A stretch of DNA of 64,000 nucleotides, from the NCBI GenBank assembly GCA_030549495.1, contig JAUIRK010000893.1, forward strand, positions 496,001 to 560,000, read 5' to 3'. Positions within the stretch are counted from its first letter, which is position 1, and each line of letters opens with the position of its first letter. The notes under the pieces were generated by a model. The model did no database searches, was not told the origin of the DNA, and saw only the letters and a program-made list of their open reading frames with translations. This DNA comes from Nectonema munidae (lineage: Eukaryota > Nematomorpha > Nectonematoida > Nectonematidae). The position numbers were made by a program, and so were the translations under genes. Below, piece by piece: positions 34,434 to 45,978 of the stretch.

Positions 34434-37151
34434 TGTGCCTACCTCTGTTTGAGTGCTTCATGTTTGTGCTTGTCTGTGTTTGAGTGCTTACTGTTTGTGT
34501 CGACCTGTGTTTGAGTGCTCCATGTTTGTGTCTGTCTTGGTTTGAGTGTTCCCTGTGTTAGGGTGCTCTCTGTTTCTGCCTGGTTGTGTTTGAGTGCTCT
34601 TTATTTGTGGCTGCCTGTTGTATAAGTGCGCTTGTTTGTGCCTGAGGCTCCCTATTTGTGGCTGCATGTGGTTTAAGTGCTCCCTATTTGTGCCTGACTG
34701 TATTTGAGTGCTCCTTGTTTGTGTCTGCCTGTGTTATAGTACCCCATGTTTGTGTCTGCCTCTGTTTGAGTGCCTCCTGTTTTAGCGTGCTTGTGTTTGA
34801 GTGCTTCCTGTGTTTGAGTGCCCCCTGTTTCTGCTTGCCTATCGTTTAAGACCTAAGTGTTCCTTGTTTGTGCCTGATTGTGTTTGGGTGCTCCCTGTTG
34901 ATTGAGTGCTAGTTGTTTGTTCCTGACTGTGTTTGAGTGCTCCCTGTTTTTGCCAATATGAGCTTGAGTGCTTCCTGTTTGTGCCTTCCTGTGTTTGAGT
35001 GCCCTCTGTTGGTGCTTGTCAGTGTTAAATGCTCCCTTTTTGTGCCTGAATCTGTTTAAATGCTCCCTGTTTGTGCTTGCATGTGTTTAAGTGTTCCCTG
35101 TTTGTACCACCCTGTGTTTAAGTTCTCCCTGTTTGTGCCTGCCTGTGTTTGAGTGCTCCCTCTTTGATCTTGCCTGTGTTTGAGTGCTCCTTGTTTGTAT
35201 CTGCCTGTGTTATAGTGCCCCATGTTTAAGTGCATGCTGTTTTTGCTGCTTGTGCCTTCCTGTGTTTGAATGCCCCCTGTTGGTGCTTGTCTGTGTTAAA
35301 GTGCTCCCTTTTTGTGCCTGTCTCTGTTTAAGAGCTCCCTGTTTGAATTTAAGTCCAACTTTTTTGTGCCTGCGTGTGCTGGGTTCTCTCTGTTTGAGCC
35401 TGCCTGTGTTTGAGTGCTCCCTGTTTGAGCGTGCCTGTTTTTAAGTGATCCTTGTTTGTGTCTGCATGTGTTATAGTACCCCATCTTTGTGCCTGCCTCT
35501 GTTTGAGTGCCTCCTGTTTTAGCGTGCTTGTGTTTGAGTGCTTCCTGTGTTTGAGTGCCCCCTGTTTCTGCTTGCCTATCGTTTAAGTCCTAAGTGCTCC
35601 TTGTTTGTGCCTGATCGTGTTTGGGTGCTCCCTGTTGATTGAGTGCTAGTTGTTTGTTCCTGACTGTGTTTGAGTGCTCCCTGTTTTTGCCAATATGAGC
35701 TTGAGTGCTTCCTGTTTGTGCCTTCCTGTGTTTGAGTGCCCTCTGTTGGTGCTTGTCAGTGTTAAATGCTCCCTTTTTGTGCCTGAATCTGTTTAAATGC
35801 TCCCTGTTTGTGCTTGCATGTGTTTAAGTGTTCCCTGTTTGTACCACCCTGTGTTTAAGTTCTCCCTGTTTGTGCCTGCCTGTGTTTGAGTGCTCCCTCT
35901 TTGATATTGCCTGTGTTTGAGTGCTCCTTGTTTGTATCTGCCTGTGTTATAGTGCCCCATGTTTAAGTGCATGCTGTTTTTGCTGCTTGTGCCTTCCTGT
36001 GTTTGAATGCCCCCTGTTGGTGCTTGTCTGTGTTAAAGTGCGCCCTTTTTGTGCCTGTCTCTGTTTAAGAGCTCCCTGTTTGAATTTAAGTCCAACTTTT
36101 TTGTGCCTGCGTGTGCTAGGTTCTCTCTGTTTGAGCCTGCCTGTGTTTGAGTGCTCCCTGTTTGAGCGTGCCTGTTTTTAAGTGATCCTTGTTTGTGTCT
36201 GCATGTGGTATAGTACCCCATCTTTGTGCCTGCCTCTGTTTGAGTGCCTCTTGTTTTTCCCTGCATGTTGTTTACGTGCTCCCTGTTTGTGTCTGTCTGT
36301 TTTTGAGTGCCCCATATTTGTGCCTGCCTGTGTTTGAGTGCCTCCTGAATGTGCCTGACTGTGTTTGAGTACTACTTGTTTATGGATTCCTGTGTTTGAG
36401 TGGCCCCTGTTAGTGCTTGCCTTTCTTAAAGTGCTCCCTTTTTGTGCCTGAATCTGTCTAAGTGCTCCCTGTTTGTGCTTGCATGTGTTTAAGTGTTCTC
36501 TGTTTGTTCCTGCCTGTGTTTAAGTCCTTCCTGTTTGTGCCTGCCTGTGTTTGAGTTCTCCTTGTTTGTGTCTGCCTGTGTTATAGTGCCCCATGTTTGT
36601 GCCTGCCTCTGTTTGAGTGCCTCCTGTTTTTGCCTGCCTGTTGTTTAAGTGCTCACTGTTTTTGTCTGCCTCTGTTTGAGTGCTCCCTGTTTGAGCCTGC
36701 CTTTGTTTGAGTGCTTCTTGTTTGTGTCTGCCTTTGTTAAAGTGTCCCATGTTTGTTCCTGCCTCTGTTTAAGTGCCTCCTGTTTTTCCTGTCTGTTGTT
36801 TAATTGCTCCCTGTTTGTGTCTTCCTGTGTTTGAGTGCCTCCTGTTTGTGTCTTTCTGTGTTATAGTGCCCCATGTTTGTGCCCGCTTCTATTTGAGTGC
36901 CTCCGGTTTTTGCCTGCCTGTTGTTTAAGTGCTCCCTGTTTGTGTCTGCCTGTGTTTGAGTCCTCCTTGTTTGTGCGTTCCTGTGTTTGAGTGCCCCCTG
37001 TTGGTGTCTGCCTATGTTTAAGTGCTCCCAGTTTCCGCTTGCCTATTGTTTAAGTCCTACCTGTGTTTAAGTGCTCCTTGTTTGTGCCTGACCGTGTTTG
37101 GCTGCTCCTAGTTGATTGAGTGCTCGTTGTTTGTTCCTGCCTGTTTTGAGT
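34434..37151 (+). repeat. 31-bp minisatellite, array piece 3
   Basis: Same unit and orientation as the other pieces, ending at cctgttttgagtg near 37151. Blocks here match blocks elsewhere: 36410-36800 resembles 4435-4750, 20760-21120 and the 811-bp repeats, and the closing block resembles the end of those repeats. Long-range block sharing argues that the three pieces were one array. Confidence 0.94.
34700..36180 (+). repeat. 737-bp tandem duplication inside the array
   Basis: The rare variant tttagcgtgcttgtgtttga occurs at 34781 and again at 35518, 737 bp later, and the open frames beginning 35184 and 35921 are the same sequence at that offset. The two copies differ at only a few positions. 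Boundaries are approximate. Confidence 0.88.
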
Positions 37152-37197
37152 GAGTTTTGAAAATGAGCAGACCAATCCAGATTATATTTAAAAGTCC

Positions 37198-37216
37198 CCT
37201 CCCCCCCCCCCCCCCC
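37198..37216 (+). repeat. Poly-C tract
   Basis: A run of C interrupted once by T near its left end. It lies exactly where the minus-strand LINE reading stops (at QQIKYL). It resembles the runs at 276, 40582 and 61030 (G or C). Confidence 0.8.
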
Positions 37217-39720
37217 TAAGATATTTTATTTGTTGAGCATATAAGAAGCTATGGTCATCGAAAACAAGTTTGGGACAAAAGTTTGAGCACCTTGAGAAAT
37301 TGATAAGAATGGTTTTTTTGAGTTTATAGTTAGTCCAAGGGAAAGACAGAGAGATAAAAAAAACTCACAAGCAACTTACTAATAGTAGGAAGATTAGATG
37401 TAGGATTATCGCCTTCAATGCCGAACATGAAATCATCGGAATATCCTTGTGAGAAACAGTCATAAGTGTTTACTAAATCAAAAAGCGCGTTGATAAGGAT
37501 AAGGAATTTAAATCTTTATCCTTCAATACTAACCAGCAGCATTTTCTTTTTTTTCAACACCATTCTAACTAGGATTATCATTCCTCTTTTTACATATGCA
37601 ATCACATCATGGTGCGTAATCTTTAAATATAAAAAATATATGAAAAAGCTTGAAACTTTATATCTTGGCTTTTTGAGGAAAGCTCTAAAATGTTTCAGGT
37701 GTACACCTATGCAGCTTTTTTATCTTTTTTCAAATTCTATACCGGTTGATATTCTCTTGGAAAAAATTATTTTCTCCCTCAAGCTTTCCCATATAAGAAA
37801 GAACTTCGATTATGTAAATTTTGGTTTAACATTCTCCCCTAGCTTTCATTTCTCGAACTTTGACTTTTGCTCTAAACTTTTTAACAAACACTTTCTTCCT
37901 GGCATAATTTTAAATATTATTCCTTCATTACCATACCCTCTTTTTATGATCCAAACTTTACTAACCTTTATGTAAAAACAACTATTTGGGAATCTAAAAG
38001 CACTGCTCCTTCTCTATGCAACAAGATTATCTCCTCTTCTAATGGTGTTTTCTTTTTTTCAGATGGCTCTTATGACCTTTTTACAACATTTGGCGCCTTC
38101 TCTTTTGCTTTATTTTATCCTGGACAAAAATCCCTTTCATTCTCTCTAGCTGAAAATATTGGCAATCTTTCTTCGTCTTTCCTTGCTGAATGTTTTGGAC
38201 TTCTTTATGCGTTAAATTACCTGAAGCAAAAGTTCAGATATTTTCTCTTTTACAAATTGGTTTATGTTTTTTCAAATTCTAAATCACTAATTGAAAGTTT
38301 ACAATTTAAATCTTCTAAAAGTCCTATAATTGGTCAAGCTTTATCTCATTATGCTTTCTTGTCTAAACACTTCTGCGTAAGATTGGTTTGGTGTCCTAGA
38401 CATTTTGGCATTATTGGAAATGAATTTGTTGACTCTAGTGCCAAACTTGCTCTTCTTTTTGAGCCTTCTTTTTCTAAAATACCACTCTCCTCTTTCAAAC
38501 AATTTCTTAAAAGAAAGTCTATTGACATTTGGGTTCAAAAGCTGCTTTTATCCACACACTCAAACCTTTTTAACTTTACTTCCCTAATAAATTTCTTCAA
38601 ACAACTTGAGAAACACAATGCCCTTTCCTTTCCTCCGGAGCTAATAAGATGGTATGTAGGATCCTGTAACTGTAGGAAATTTTTACATCTTATAAAAATA
38701 TGCAAATCAATCTCTTGCAAGTTTGGATGTCCATCTGTAGAAGATCCAAAACATTTAATGTTTAATTGTCCGCATACGAGCTTTTTATTTGAAAATTTTG
38801 CTGTTATTCTTTTTAAACATAATGGTATCACTTTTACTTCTCTAGATTATCTAATTTTAAAACCTAAAATTTATTCAACTGAGAGACACCCTCTTTGTGG
38901 AGTGGAGCTTGACAAAGTGAAATTTGAGTGGATTGCCTTGAAAAAAGATATAAATAAGATTTAATAAACAAGATAAGATAAATAGGGAAAATCATTTTTT
39001 GCATGTTATTTAGAATACAATAGTGGCATGCAGAGTTAAAAGCTCCTTTAAAGTCAATAAATATACAAGTCAGGTGTTTTCTTGATTTGAAACAGTTATA
39101 TATTTTAGAAGATAAACGATCCGTAGCTAAGTCAAAAGATTTTCCATTTAAATAAGCAAATTGTAGCTCACTGATAAAATTGGAGGTAGAAATGTGATTT
39201 ATAAGTCTTATTCGAATAATTTTCTTAAAAATTTTTCCTAAGCAAGGTAATAAAGTAATAGGTCTCCAATTAGAAAATTCAAGATTAGTCGAGAGCCCTT
39301 TGGGAATGAGAATAAGTTCACCTTGTTTAAAGATAAAGGGAAAGTAGCAGACTAAGGCAAGCATTGAACAGGTGTATTAAGGTATCAAAAATGACTGGAA
39401 GCACAAGTTTTATTTGCATATAGTTTATTTTATCAACCCAGGTGAAGATTTAATTTTCAGGTTTTTGAAAATGTTAGTGAGTTCAGCAGCTGTAACTGTT
39501 GGATAAGAGTTGAGAGAAAAATTAATATCAGAATTAGTATAAAAAGATTGACAACAATGAGTTGAGGAGAATAAAATAATAAGAACTTTCTGGGAATCAT
39601 TAGTTAGATTAACCGCGTTATGGTTGGGTAAGATCAAACATTTGGGCAGGACAAAGGATTTCTGATCACCTCTGAGAGTTTTTATTCTCTTCCAAATTGA
39701 ATTTTGGTCAAAGTTTACAA
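37217..39720 (-). mobile_element. Decayed LINE (RNase H class) on the minus strand, split by a plus-strand LINE fragment
   Basis: The minus strand from about 39715 reads SIWKRIKTLRGDQKSFVLPK, then the RT approach (block 39637-39425), then the RT fingers and palm in block 39364-38864: NWRPITLLPCLGKIF, FIDFKGAFNSA and KEGVSQ at about 38890-38879. The next expected RT piece, LILINALFDLVNTYDCFSQ, followed by the YADD-like box GYSDDFMFG (37446-37420) and KKTILINFSR to QQIKYL, appears only at about 37500-37217. The 1.4 kb between holds a + strand LINE 3' fragment. The two minus pieces fit one RT with about ten residues missing at the join. It is dead, with several stops and frame changes. Confidence 0.65.
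37470..38990 (+). mobile_element. Plus-strand LINE 3' fragment with RNase H, inside the minus-strand LINE
   Basis: Block 37466-37975 matches the segment after the RT thumb (IIIPLFTYAITSWC, then KKLETLYLGFLRKALKCF). A new frame near 38050 begins RNase H with FFSDGSYDLF (first catalytic Asp), then SSSFLAECFGLLYAL (Glu), VYVFSNSKSLIESL, where the usual Asp is Asn, and LVWCPRHFGIIGNEFVD at 38386-38436. The C-terminus has the Cys/His cluster CKFGCPSVEDPKHLMFNCPHT-like (about 38710-38780) typical of R1/I-group LINEs. The frame ends at 38964, followed by aagataagataaata. The right edge overlaps the minus-strand RT text (to 38879), so the exact boundary is uncertain. It is 5'-truncated and has a frame break near 37975. 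Confidence 0.7.
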
Positions 39721-41330
39721 GTTACTAGAACATGTCGTAAAATTATTACAGAGAATTTTAGATAAACGAATCCGGTCAGTGGTAGAAATTAACCAAAGTT
39801 ACTTTAATTAATGCCTTATTCTCTGCAATTATTTGGCACAAATATAACTCACATCACGTTCAATTATATGCATATATATGTCAATGTGCTTTTTCAATAT
39901 TGTATTGAAGCTGTATTTTAAATTGTTATATAAAATTGCTAATTGCTATTTACTTTTACCACAAATATATTTTTCAACCACAACAAACAAACAAACAAAC
40001 CACAGATATATATTTTTTAGATGCGTCCTTTTTAAACCTAAAGGTTGAAAGTGAGTAATTTGATTCTATATTTTTTCTAACTGTTAAAAATTTATTAAAA
40101 ACTTAAAATATAAAATCACAAAAAAATTAATTAGCAGGATCAATTTTCAATACAGCCCAATGTGGAAAAGCGCTTTGATATTCACATAACCAGCGGAATC
40201 GCCTGACTTTAAATACACGAGGTAATGCTGATTTCAAGGTTGGCTTATCTAATAAGAATTTGTTTGCTTGTTTATACTTGGAAAAATAACAGCAATGAAG
40301 TAATACATCTTAATGAGCGTTGTGAGGTAAATTGAGGTTGGATGTAAATTAGTACATTAGAAACCAAAATCTAAGTTTAATTTTTATAGAAATATTATAA
40401 AAATGTTGTGATATATTTTAATCCATTTCTTAAAATAATAGCTGTCTTTTATTCCAAATGAACTCCTTTAAATATCCTTTTTGGATATTACTTTCTTATA
40501 TTCACTCATCGAAGAAAAGATGATTTAAGATAACAGATAATAATAATAAACTACACGAGACAGAAATTCCAGAGGAAGAGGGGGGGGGGGGGGGGGGGGG
40601 AAGGGGCTAAAAACTTTTCAAGTCTTATGTTAAAATTATAAATTTTTCTATACCTTTTTAAAATATTTTTTGTATACTTCTTTAGATTATAATCGAACAA
40701 TAATTCAATACTAAATATCTTAATTGAGAAGGCATAATTTAAGGTTTTTTTTTATCTAAATATAGGTTTTGTAAAGTTGGAATTCCTTAGATTCTAAAGC
40801 AAACTTTCTAGTTTGCTGGAAATATGTATGTGCGGCCGATAGGATAGGATATGTATGTGCGGCGCATCAAACAACCTAAAAACTATAAACTAGTCTAATA
40901 TATATTATAAAGAATCCTAATCACACATCAATAATAAAATTATAATCATTTATCACTATTTTATTAATTATAAAAATTTATAATAATAAACTCGTTTTTT
41001 AAAATACATTTTATATAAATAATTTTTCTGGACCTTATATTTACACTTTAATTATGGAAGTTGATATCCTTAGGTTTTTTAAAAAATTTTTGTTTATCAA
41101 ATTTAAATTTTATAGTTAAAAAATATTTAATTTACACTTTTTTGTTATATATTTTTTTGTAGAAAGAAAGAAAAATAAATAAATAGTATATTTAGATTCT
41201 TAGGCAAATTTGAATTTGGAGGTGTATTTAATGAGGTTTTTTTTTATATATATGTAGAATGTTTATGCAGTGTTTCTTTAATAAAAGATTTTATTTTTAG
41301 TTCAATATGTATGTTTTTTTATTTTGCTCT
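39721..41330. other. AT-rich non-coding stretch with simple repeats
   Basis: It holds an (aaac)n run near 39984-40002, a run of about 18-20 G at 40581-40599, and a short local duplication of aggatatgtatgtgcggc (near 40827 and 40847). I recognise no gene. Confidence 0.5.
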
Positions 41331-41334
41331 ATGG

Positions 41335-41448
41335 GGCGTGATTAAGGTTGGTTAGATACTGGGTTTCGGTACAGTATCAAACCTGTTATAGTTCAATGCA
41401 AGCGGCAAAATTGTGCCTTCTCGATTAAAACACCCCACGATACCTTTG
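41335..41448 (+). mobile_element. tRNA-derived SINE, copy 2 (shortened)
   Basis: It shares the head (ggcgtgattaaggttggtta, gatactgggtt) and the body (ttgtgccttctcgattaaaa, caccccacgatacctt) with the SINE at 31515. The B-box part is degenerate and about 28 bp shorter. Confidence 0.75.
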
Positions 41449-42432
41449 CTTTATTGATGAAATTTTCTACTATTTTCAATCATTTTTTTGTTATTTGTTT
41501 CTTTTTAAGGAAAAATATATACATTTAATTCCATAAATGGGAAATATTTCTGCAATAGTGGGAAGTAAATCTCTCTACATGTGTATCATGTAACCATCTT
41601 TAAAAACTAAATATAGTCATCTAAAGATTTACAGTAACTTAGCCTTTTATTTTATTATAAATTGGTTCACCTACGGAATATTTTATCAATATTATTGAAT
41701 GCTAATTGAATAAAAATTACTAATAAACGAATTGCTAAATGGATCTTTCATGACATATTTATCCCCAATTTATTCTATATTTTCTTTGCTCTATAGTCTA
41801 TACTCTATTAATTCTAGACAATTTCATATAATTCTGTCAGAATCCCACCATATGATATTTATGCTGTGTGAGTTCTCTTATATAATATTTTTAACTAGTT
41901 GCATCTTTTGATTCCATGTTCAATGCGATTGGATAACTTATTTATGTCAAAACTACCCAACAAAATCAAAGAACAAATATTTTTCAACAAAATGAATATT
42001 TCATTAGATTAGTGTTTACGATGACACTGTATGGTTTGTAAAATGAGAGGATGAGTAATACGATGTATATAAACTAACATGATTTCATAGTGTATACTTT
42101 TTACTTTATTTGATTGCATTTATAATAGTCGTAATATTCTTCATTTCTGATTTCGTCAATTCATAGATTCATCCTGTAATGGTCATTCGGCTAACAATAA
42201 TTAACTCACCACTGTCATCCCAAAAAAGTTTATCAGGTGGTATACCTAAATGAGTTGGTAGGGCAGCCTAGGTGAAGGATGCTCAATCAAACTTCATTTG
42301 TTTTATGTTTAACCTCGAAGATACATCCAAGATACGAATTTTCATCATATGCTGCTAAATAAATCATTTTATAGATATGCCAATTCAACAGTATTTTTTG
42401 TTCTTTCTATTCGAGATCAAATATATAAAGGT
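41449..42432. other. AT-rich non-coding stretch
   Basis: No coding, RNA or transposon feature recognised. Confidence 0.5.
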
Positions 42433-42433
42433 A

Positions 42434-42575
42434 AAGGTACCGTGGAGTGTTTTCATCGAAAAGGCACAATTGCGCCGCTTGTATCGAACTATGGGTGAAA
42501 GTAAACTTGATGCAGGATCGAACCTAACACCTTGAGATATCAAAAATCCAGTATCTAACCAACCTTACTCACGCC
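42434..42575 (-). mobile_element. tRNA-derived SINE, copy 3
   Basis: On the minus strand it reads ggcgtgagtaaggttggtta, then a gatactgg A-box end, a B box gttaggttcgatcctgc, and a body ending in aaaacactccacggtacctt. It is about 142 bp long and full length by comparison with copy 1. Confidence 0.82.
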
Positions 42576-43030
42576 TCTTTTATAAACATATCTATTAAAA
42601 TAAAATGACCATTATTCTTTTGATAGGTGATTAAATTCTCCCAAAAAAATATCATTCAAACTATAAATATATTTTTATACTATATCGACAATGCAAATTT
42701 TATTTTTTTATTCATTTTACTTAATTATTCTGTCAAATTTGTGATGTAGAGATTAGTTTTAAAAAATTGGCGAGAGAGTGTGCAGAGGAAAGAATATTTG
42801 CTGAAATTTTTTATTGTCATATAATAATATCTTACTTTCATAGTAAGTTATTATATTTAAAAATACTTTAAAAGTTTATTTTTGACAACGTCTGCTTTTT
42901 CAACGTTATAATCTCTTGAATGAAATGCTTAAATTTTGATGAATTTCTGTGGAGAAAAAAAATTTAGCTTTTCGTAGAGAATTTGGAACATATATGAGTT
43001 ATAAAATTAAATGGATAATAATAGATTAGA
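42576..43030. other. AT-rich non-coding stretch
   Basis: Nothing recognised apart from possible upstream remains of the hAT fragment that follows. Confidence 0.4.
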
Positions 43031-43039
43031 ATCTTTGAT

Positions 43040-43245
43040 TTTGGAAGCTCCCATTGCTGTCTCCTTTTTTTGCTACAATGGGTATAAAATTCCTAAACAT
43101 TTTTCCTTCAAGTGCCTCTAGTGAAAGAAACTTACTTGAGTAGTACAGAAATTAACGTACACAAAGAATATCTCGATTACAAGAAGAGATTTTAGACCAT
43201 CTTTTGTCTCTGTATATTAATTTAGAACTTAAAAAAATATGCTTT
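43040..43245 (+). pseudogene. hAT transposase C-terminal remnant
   Basis: The + strand reads GIKFLNIFPSSASSERNLLE, then after stops YLDYKKRF and LSLYINLELKKYAF. This is the 'P.s.sSERnFs ... RL..e....L..iy.Nl..l' pattern of the hAT dimerisation domain. It is short and broken by at least two stops. It is not the same family as the hAT at 32021, judged by the motif spelling. Confidence 0.5.
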
Positions 43246-43500
43246 TAACGAAACAATAACATTTTATATTTTTTTAGTAAATTTACATTATAGGTAAGTG
43301 CGAAGAACATACTTTAGAAAGTACAAGGAGAATGGCCCACTGACTACGAGTCTGTGGAGAATTAGCGTTTTTAGGCAACGGTGTTCTTATGTAGACATCA
43401 ACAGCTAATCCGTAAAAATGCTTATTGAAGTTTATAAGTTAAATAAAAGTTTTTAATTCAGGATATGGTGATTACTTTTTAAATTTTGGTAAATTAATTT

Positions 43501-44249
43501 AACCAAGGTTGTGGGTCGGGATGGGAGTCGGGAGTCTCGGCTTTTGAGAAGGAGTCGGAGTCATAATAATTATTGCGACTCCCACTCCGATTTCATAAAT
43601 ACTAGTTATATTCTATATATTAGATTAAAAAAATTCCTAGACACTCTTTTTAGTTTGCAACATTGCAAAAACGCGACATAAAAATATTTATCATTTTTGT
43701 CCACGCCTTGTATCTTTACAGCTCATAGAAAAAGGCTGAAAAAATCAATAAAATTAAAGAACGAACTTTTTATTTTATGTTAAAATTGGTTTGTAAAAGA
43801 GCAAACTTTAGTTTAAAAATGTTTAAACCAATTATCTTTGGAAAAAATTTTTTTAGGATAAATTCAATTTATGAATCGTTTTGTTTTAGATAAAAAGGAC
43901 AATAAATCGAAAATCTTTTTAAAGACAATGCATAATCTAATAAATTATGTTGAAGAAAATAGATCATAAATTTTGCTTGCAACACAAAACAGAAATGTCT
44001 AAATTTCAGGAAATCTTTCAATGACTATCTAAAATTGACATTTACAAACGACCTTGAAATATTTTACATGTCATCACACTTTTTGAAGATTTATAATATT
44101 TGAAGCAGAAAAGTTGATGTTGGAATAAATTTTTAAAGTTTGACAACAAAGAACTTTTTGACAAAAAATAAACTTTAAAAATTACAAATAAGTTGTGTCA
44201 GAGTTGGAACCTGACTCTAAAAATATTTTCCGATTTCACAACCCTGGTC
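43501..44249. mobile_element. Non-autonomous DNA transposon with imperfect inverted ends
   Basis: The left end is accaaggttgtgggtcggga, followed by gtcgg-rich text (gagtcgggagtctcgg, gaaggagtcggagtc). The right end read inward is accagggttgtgaaatcgga. These ends resemble the 'gggttgcgaagtcggagtcgg' termini of hAT-type MITEs in arthropods. There is no coding text in the 750 bp. No clear 8-bp target duplication is seen, so the superfamily is inference. Confidence 0.55.
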
Positions 44250-45100
44250 AAATGTGCACTGCGTGAATGACAGAATGAATGTTTTAATTGTCCGTGTATT
44301 ACTATATCATGGGAGTTCCTCTTTTGAGAAATAGATTACACTACATAAACTTTATTTTCCAATTTTTGTCACTTCTAATCCAGATGTTTTAAAAATATTC
44401 AAATGTATAAATTTTTCCATGTTCTTATAACTCATAAAATTTCGCTCTTTTAAGTGAAGTGAGTTTTTCCTTTAGGACATTTTAAATGTAAAAATGTGGG
44501 CGCGATCCCAAAGTATTAAGTTGAATGATGTCTTAAAAAGGCTCATTATTATACGTGCGTATATATGGGCATGCAGTTTCCATGTTCACCTATTTGAATG
44601 CATAATTTAATATTTTTAAGTACACGAAAAGCTGTGTGTAAGGAAACACCTTAAAGGGACGGACACAAGTATAAGCATCATGTATTGTGAGTTACCATCA
44701 TACAACGCGCCTAATAAGAATTAATAAACTCATTTATATCTGTATCACTTCAAAACATAAAAACTGTAGACTCAGATGCAAAGATATTTCATCGTCATAC
44801 CAATTATTATGTATATCACTTGATAGACAAAGCAAAAATTCCATCTCTATTGCGTCACTTCCTAACAAAATTTTACATTAAATATTCCTTGTTATCAAAA
44901 GAGTGACAAGTCAAAAGGAGTGACATGACAAAAGTAACACAAATTACGAAGCCATGAGAGCGACAAAAATTCATATTTGTTTCTTACAAATTTGCAATTC
45001 TTGAACAGTCCATTTTTTATCCTGTTATAAAATTTCTATTTAAATCATTCCTTCCGTTTTATTCATATTTATTTTTGTAAACATGCAAAATCTAGACCAG
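44250..45100. other. AT-rich non-coding stretch
   Basis: No gene recognised; the short frame at 44687-44881 has no domain. Confidence 0.5.
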
Positions 45101-45102
45101 GT

Positions 45103-45160
45103 GTGGTCAACCGATGGTTGATGCGCCAAGGATGGCGCATAGTACAAATATTTAATTCAA
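45103..45160 (+). mobile_element. Possible hAT-type terminus
   Basis: The text caggtgtggtcaaccgatgg followed by ttgatgcgcc and a small hairpin (gcgccaaggatggcgc) resembles hAT ends of the 'caggggtggccaa...' type. I could not find the partner end, so this is tentative. Confidence 0.3.
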
Positions 45161-45978
45161 AATCACTATATTTAATCTAAACTTCAATTATTTAGAAATA
45201 AAATGATTTTTAAGCTATAATTTTAATTTTAAAAATTGCAATTTTACAGTTGTGGATAAATCCTAAAGGATAAAAATTTAATTTTTATATTTATTAGAAA
45301 GCTTTAATTTTAATAATATAACTTCATATGAGCACAATCAAGTTGTAATATGTATTTTAAAAACGAATTAAAATGTTATGCAATTTGAAGGAGTGATGTT
45401 AAATAAAAGGTATTCCTTTACTTGCACCATTTTCATTTGCCCCTCTTCTTACACTTTGCGCCAGTGCCCGCGCTAAGCAAAAATTTTAGGGGGCTTCATT
45501 GGGGCGCTAATTTTTGAACTATCAGATTAATCTGCTTCAAGGCGAAAAGAAAACATATGATGTATTTGTCAAGCCATATCTCTACAGATTACATTTTCAT
45601 GAAAGAAATTATTATGAATGCTAGATGTTTGTCATATTTTTTTAGGGTAATGAAAAATTTTTAGGGGAACTTGAAAATTAGCTGGGTGGGGGGGGGCTTG
45701 AGACTATATCTATACAATCTATACAAGGGTTCCTATTCTTATTTGCAAATAATTGAAAAATATTCACTATTCGTATTTGTTTCAATTTTTATAATCCACA
45801 CTTCATCAATGGGAGCAGGTGAATTGGGCCTCAAAATATAAGACAATTCGTCCTTAGTTTTAAAGTTATTTTGGGGCTGAATAGTCCAGAGGCAAATTTG
45901 TTTTGAAGTCTCATCCTCCCTGAATCCACTTAAAATTACCTAACCAATATTATTTTGAATGAATATGAGCAATGGCCT

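Noticed and set aside
37217-39720. Twin-priming inversion of a single LINE
   Set aside because: Twin priming gives an inverted 5' part followed by a sense 3' part. Here the order is the opposite, and the minus-strand RT reads on both sides of the plus segment.
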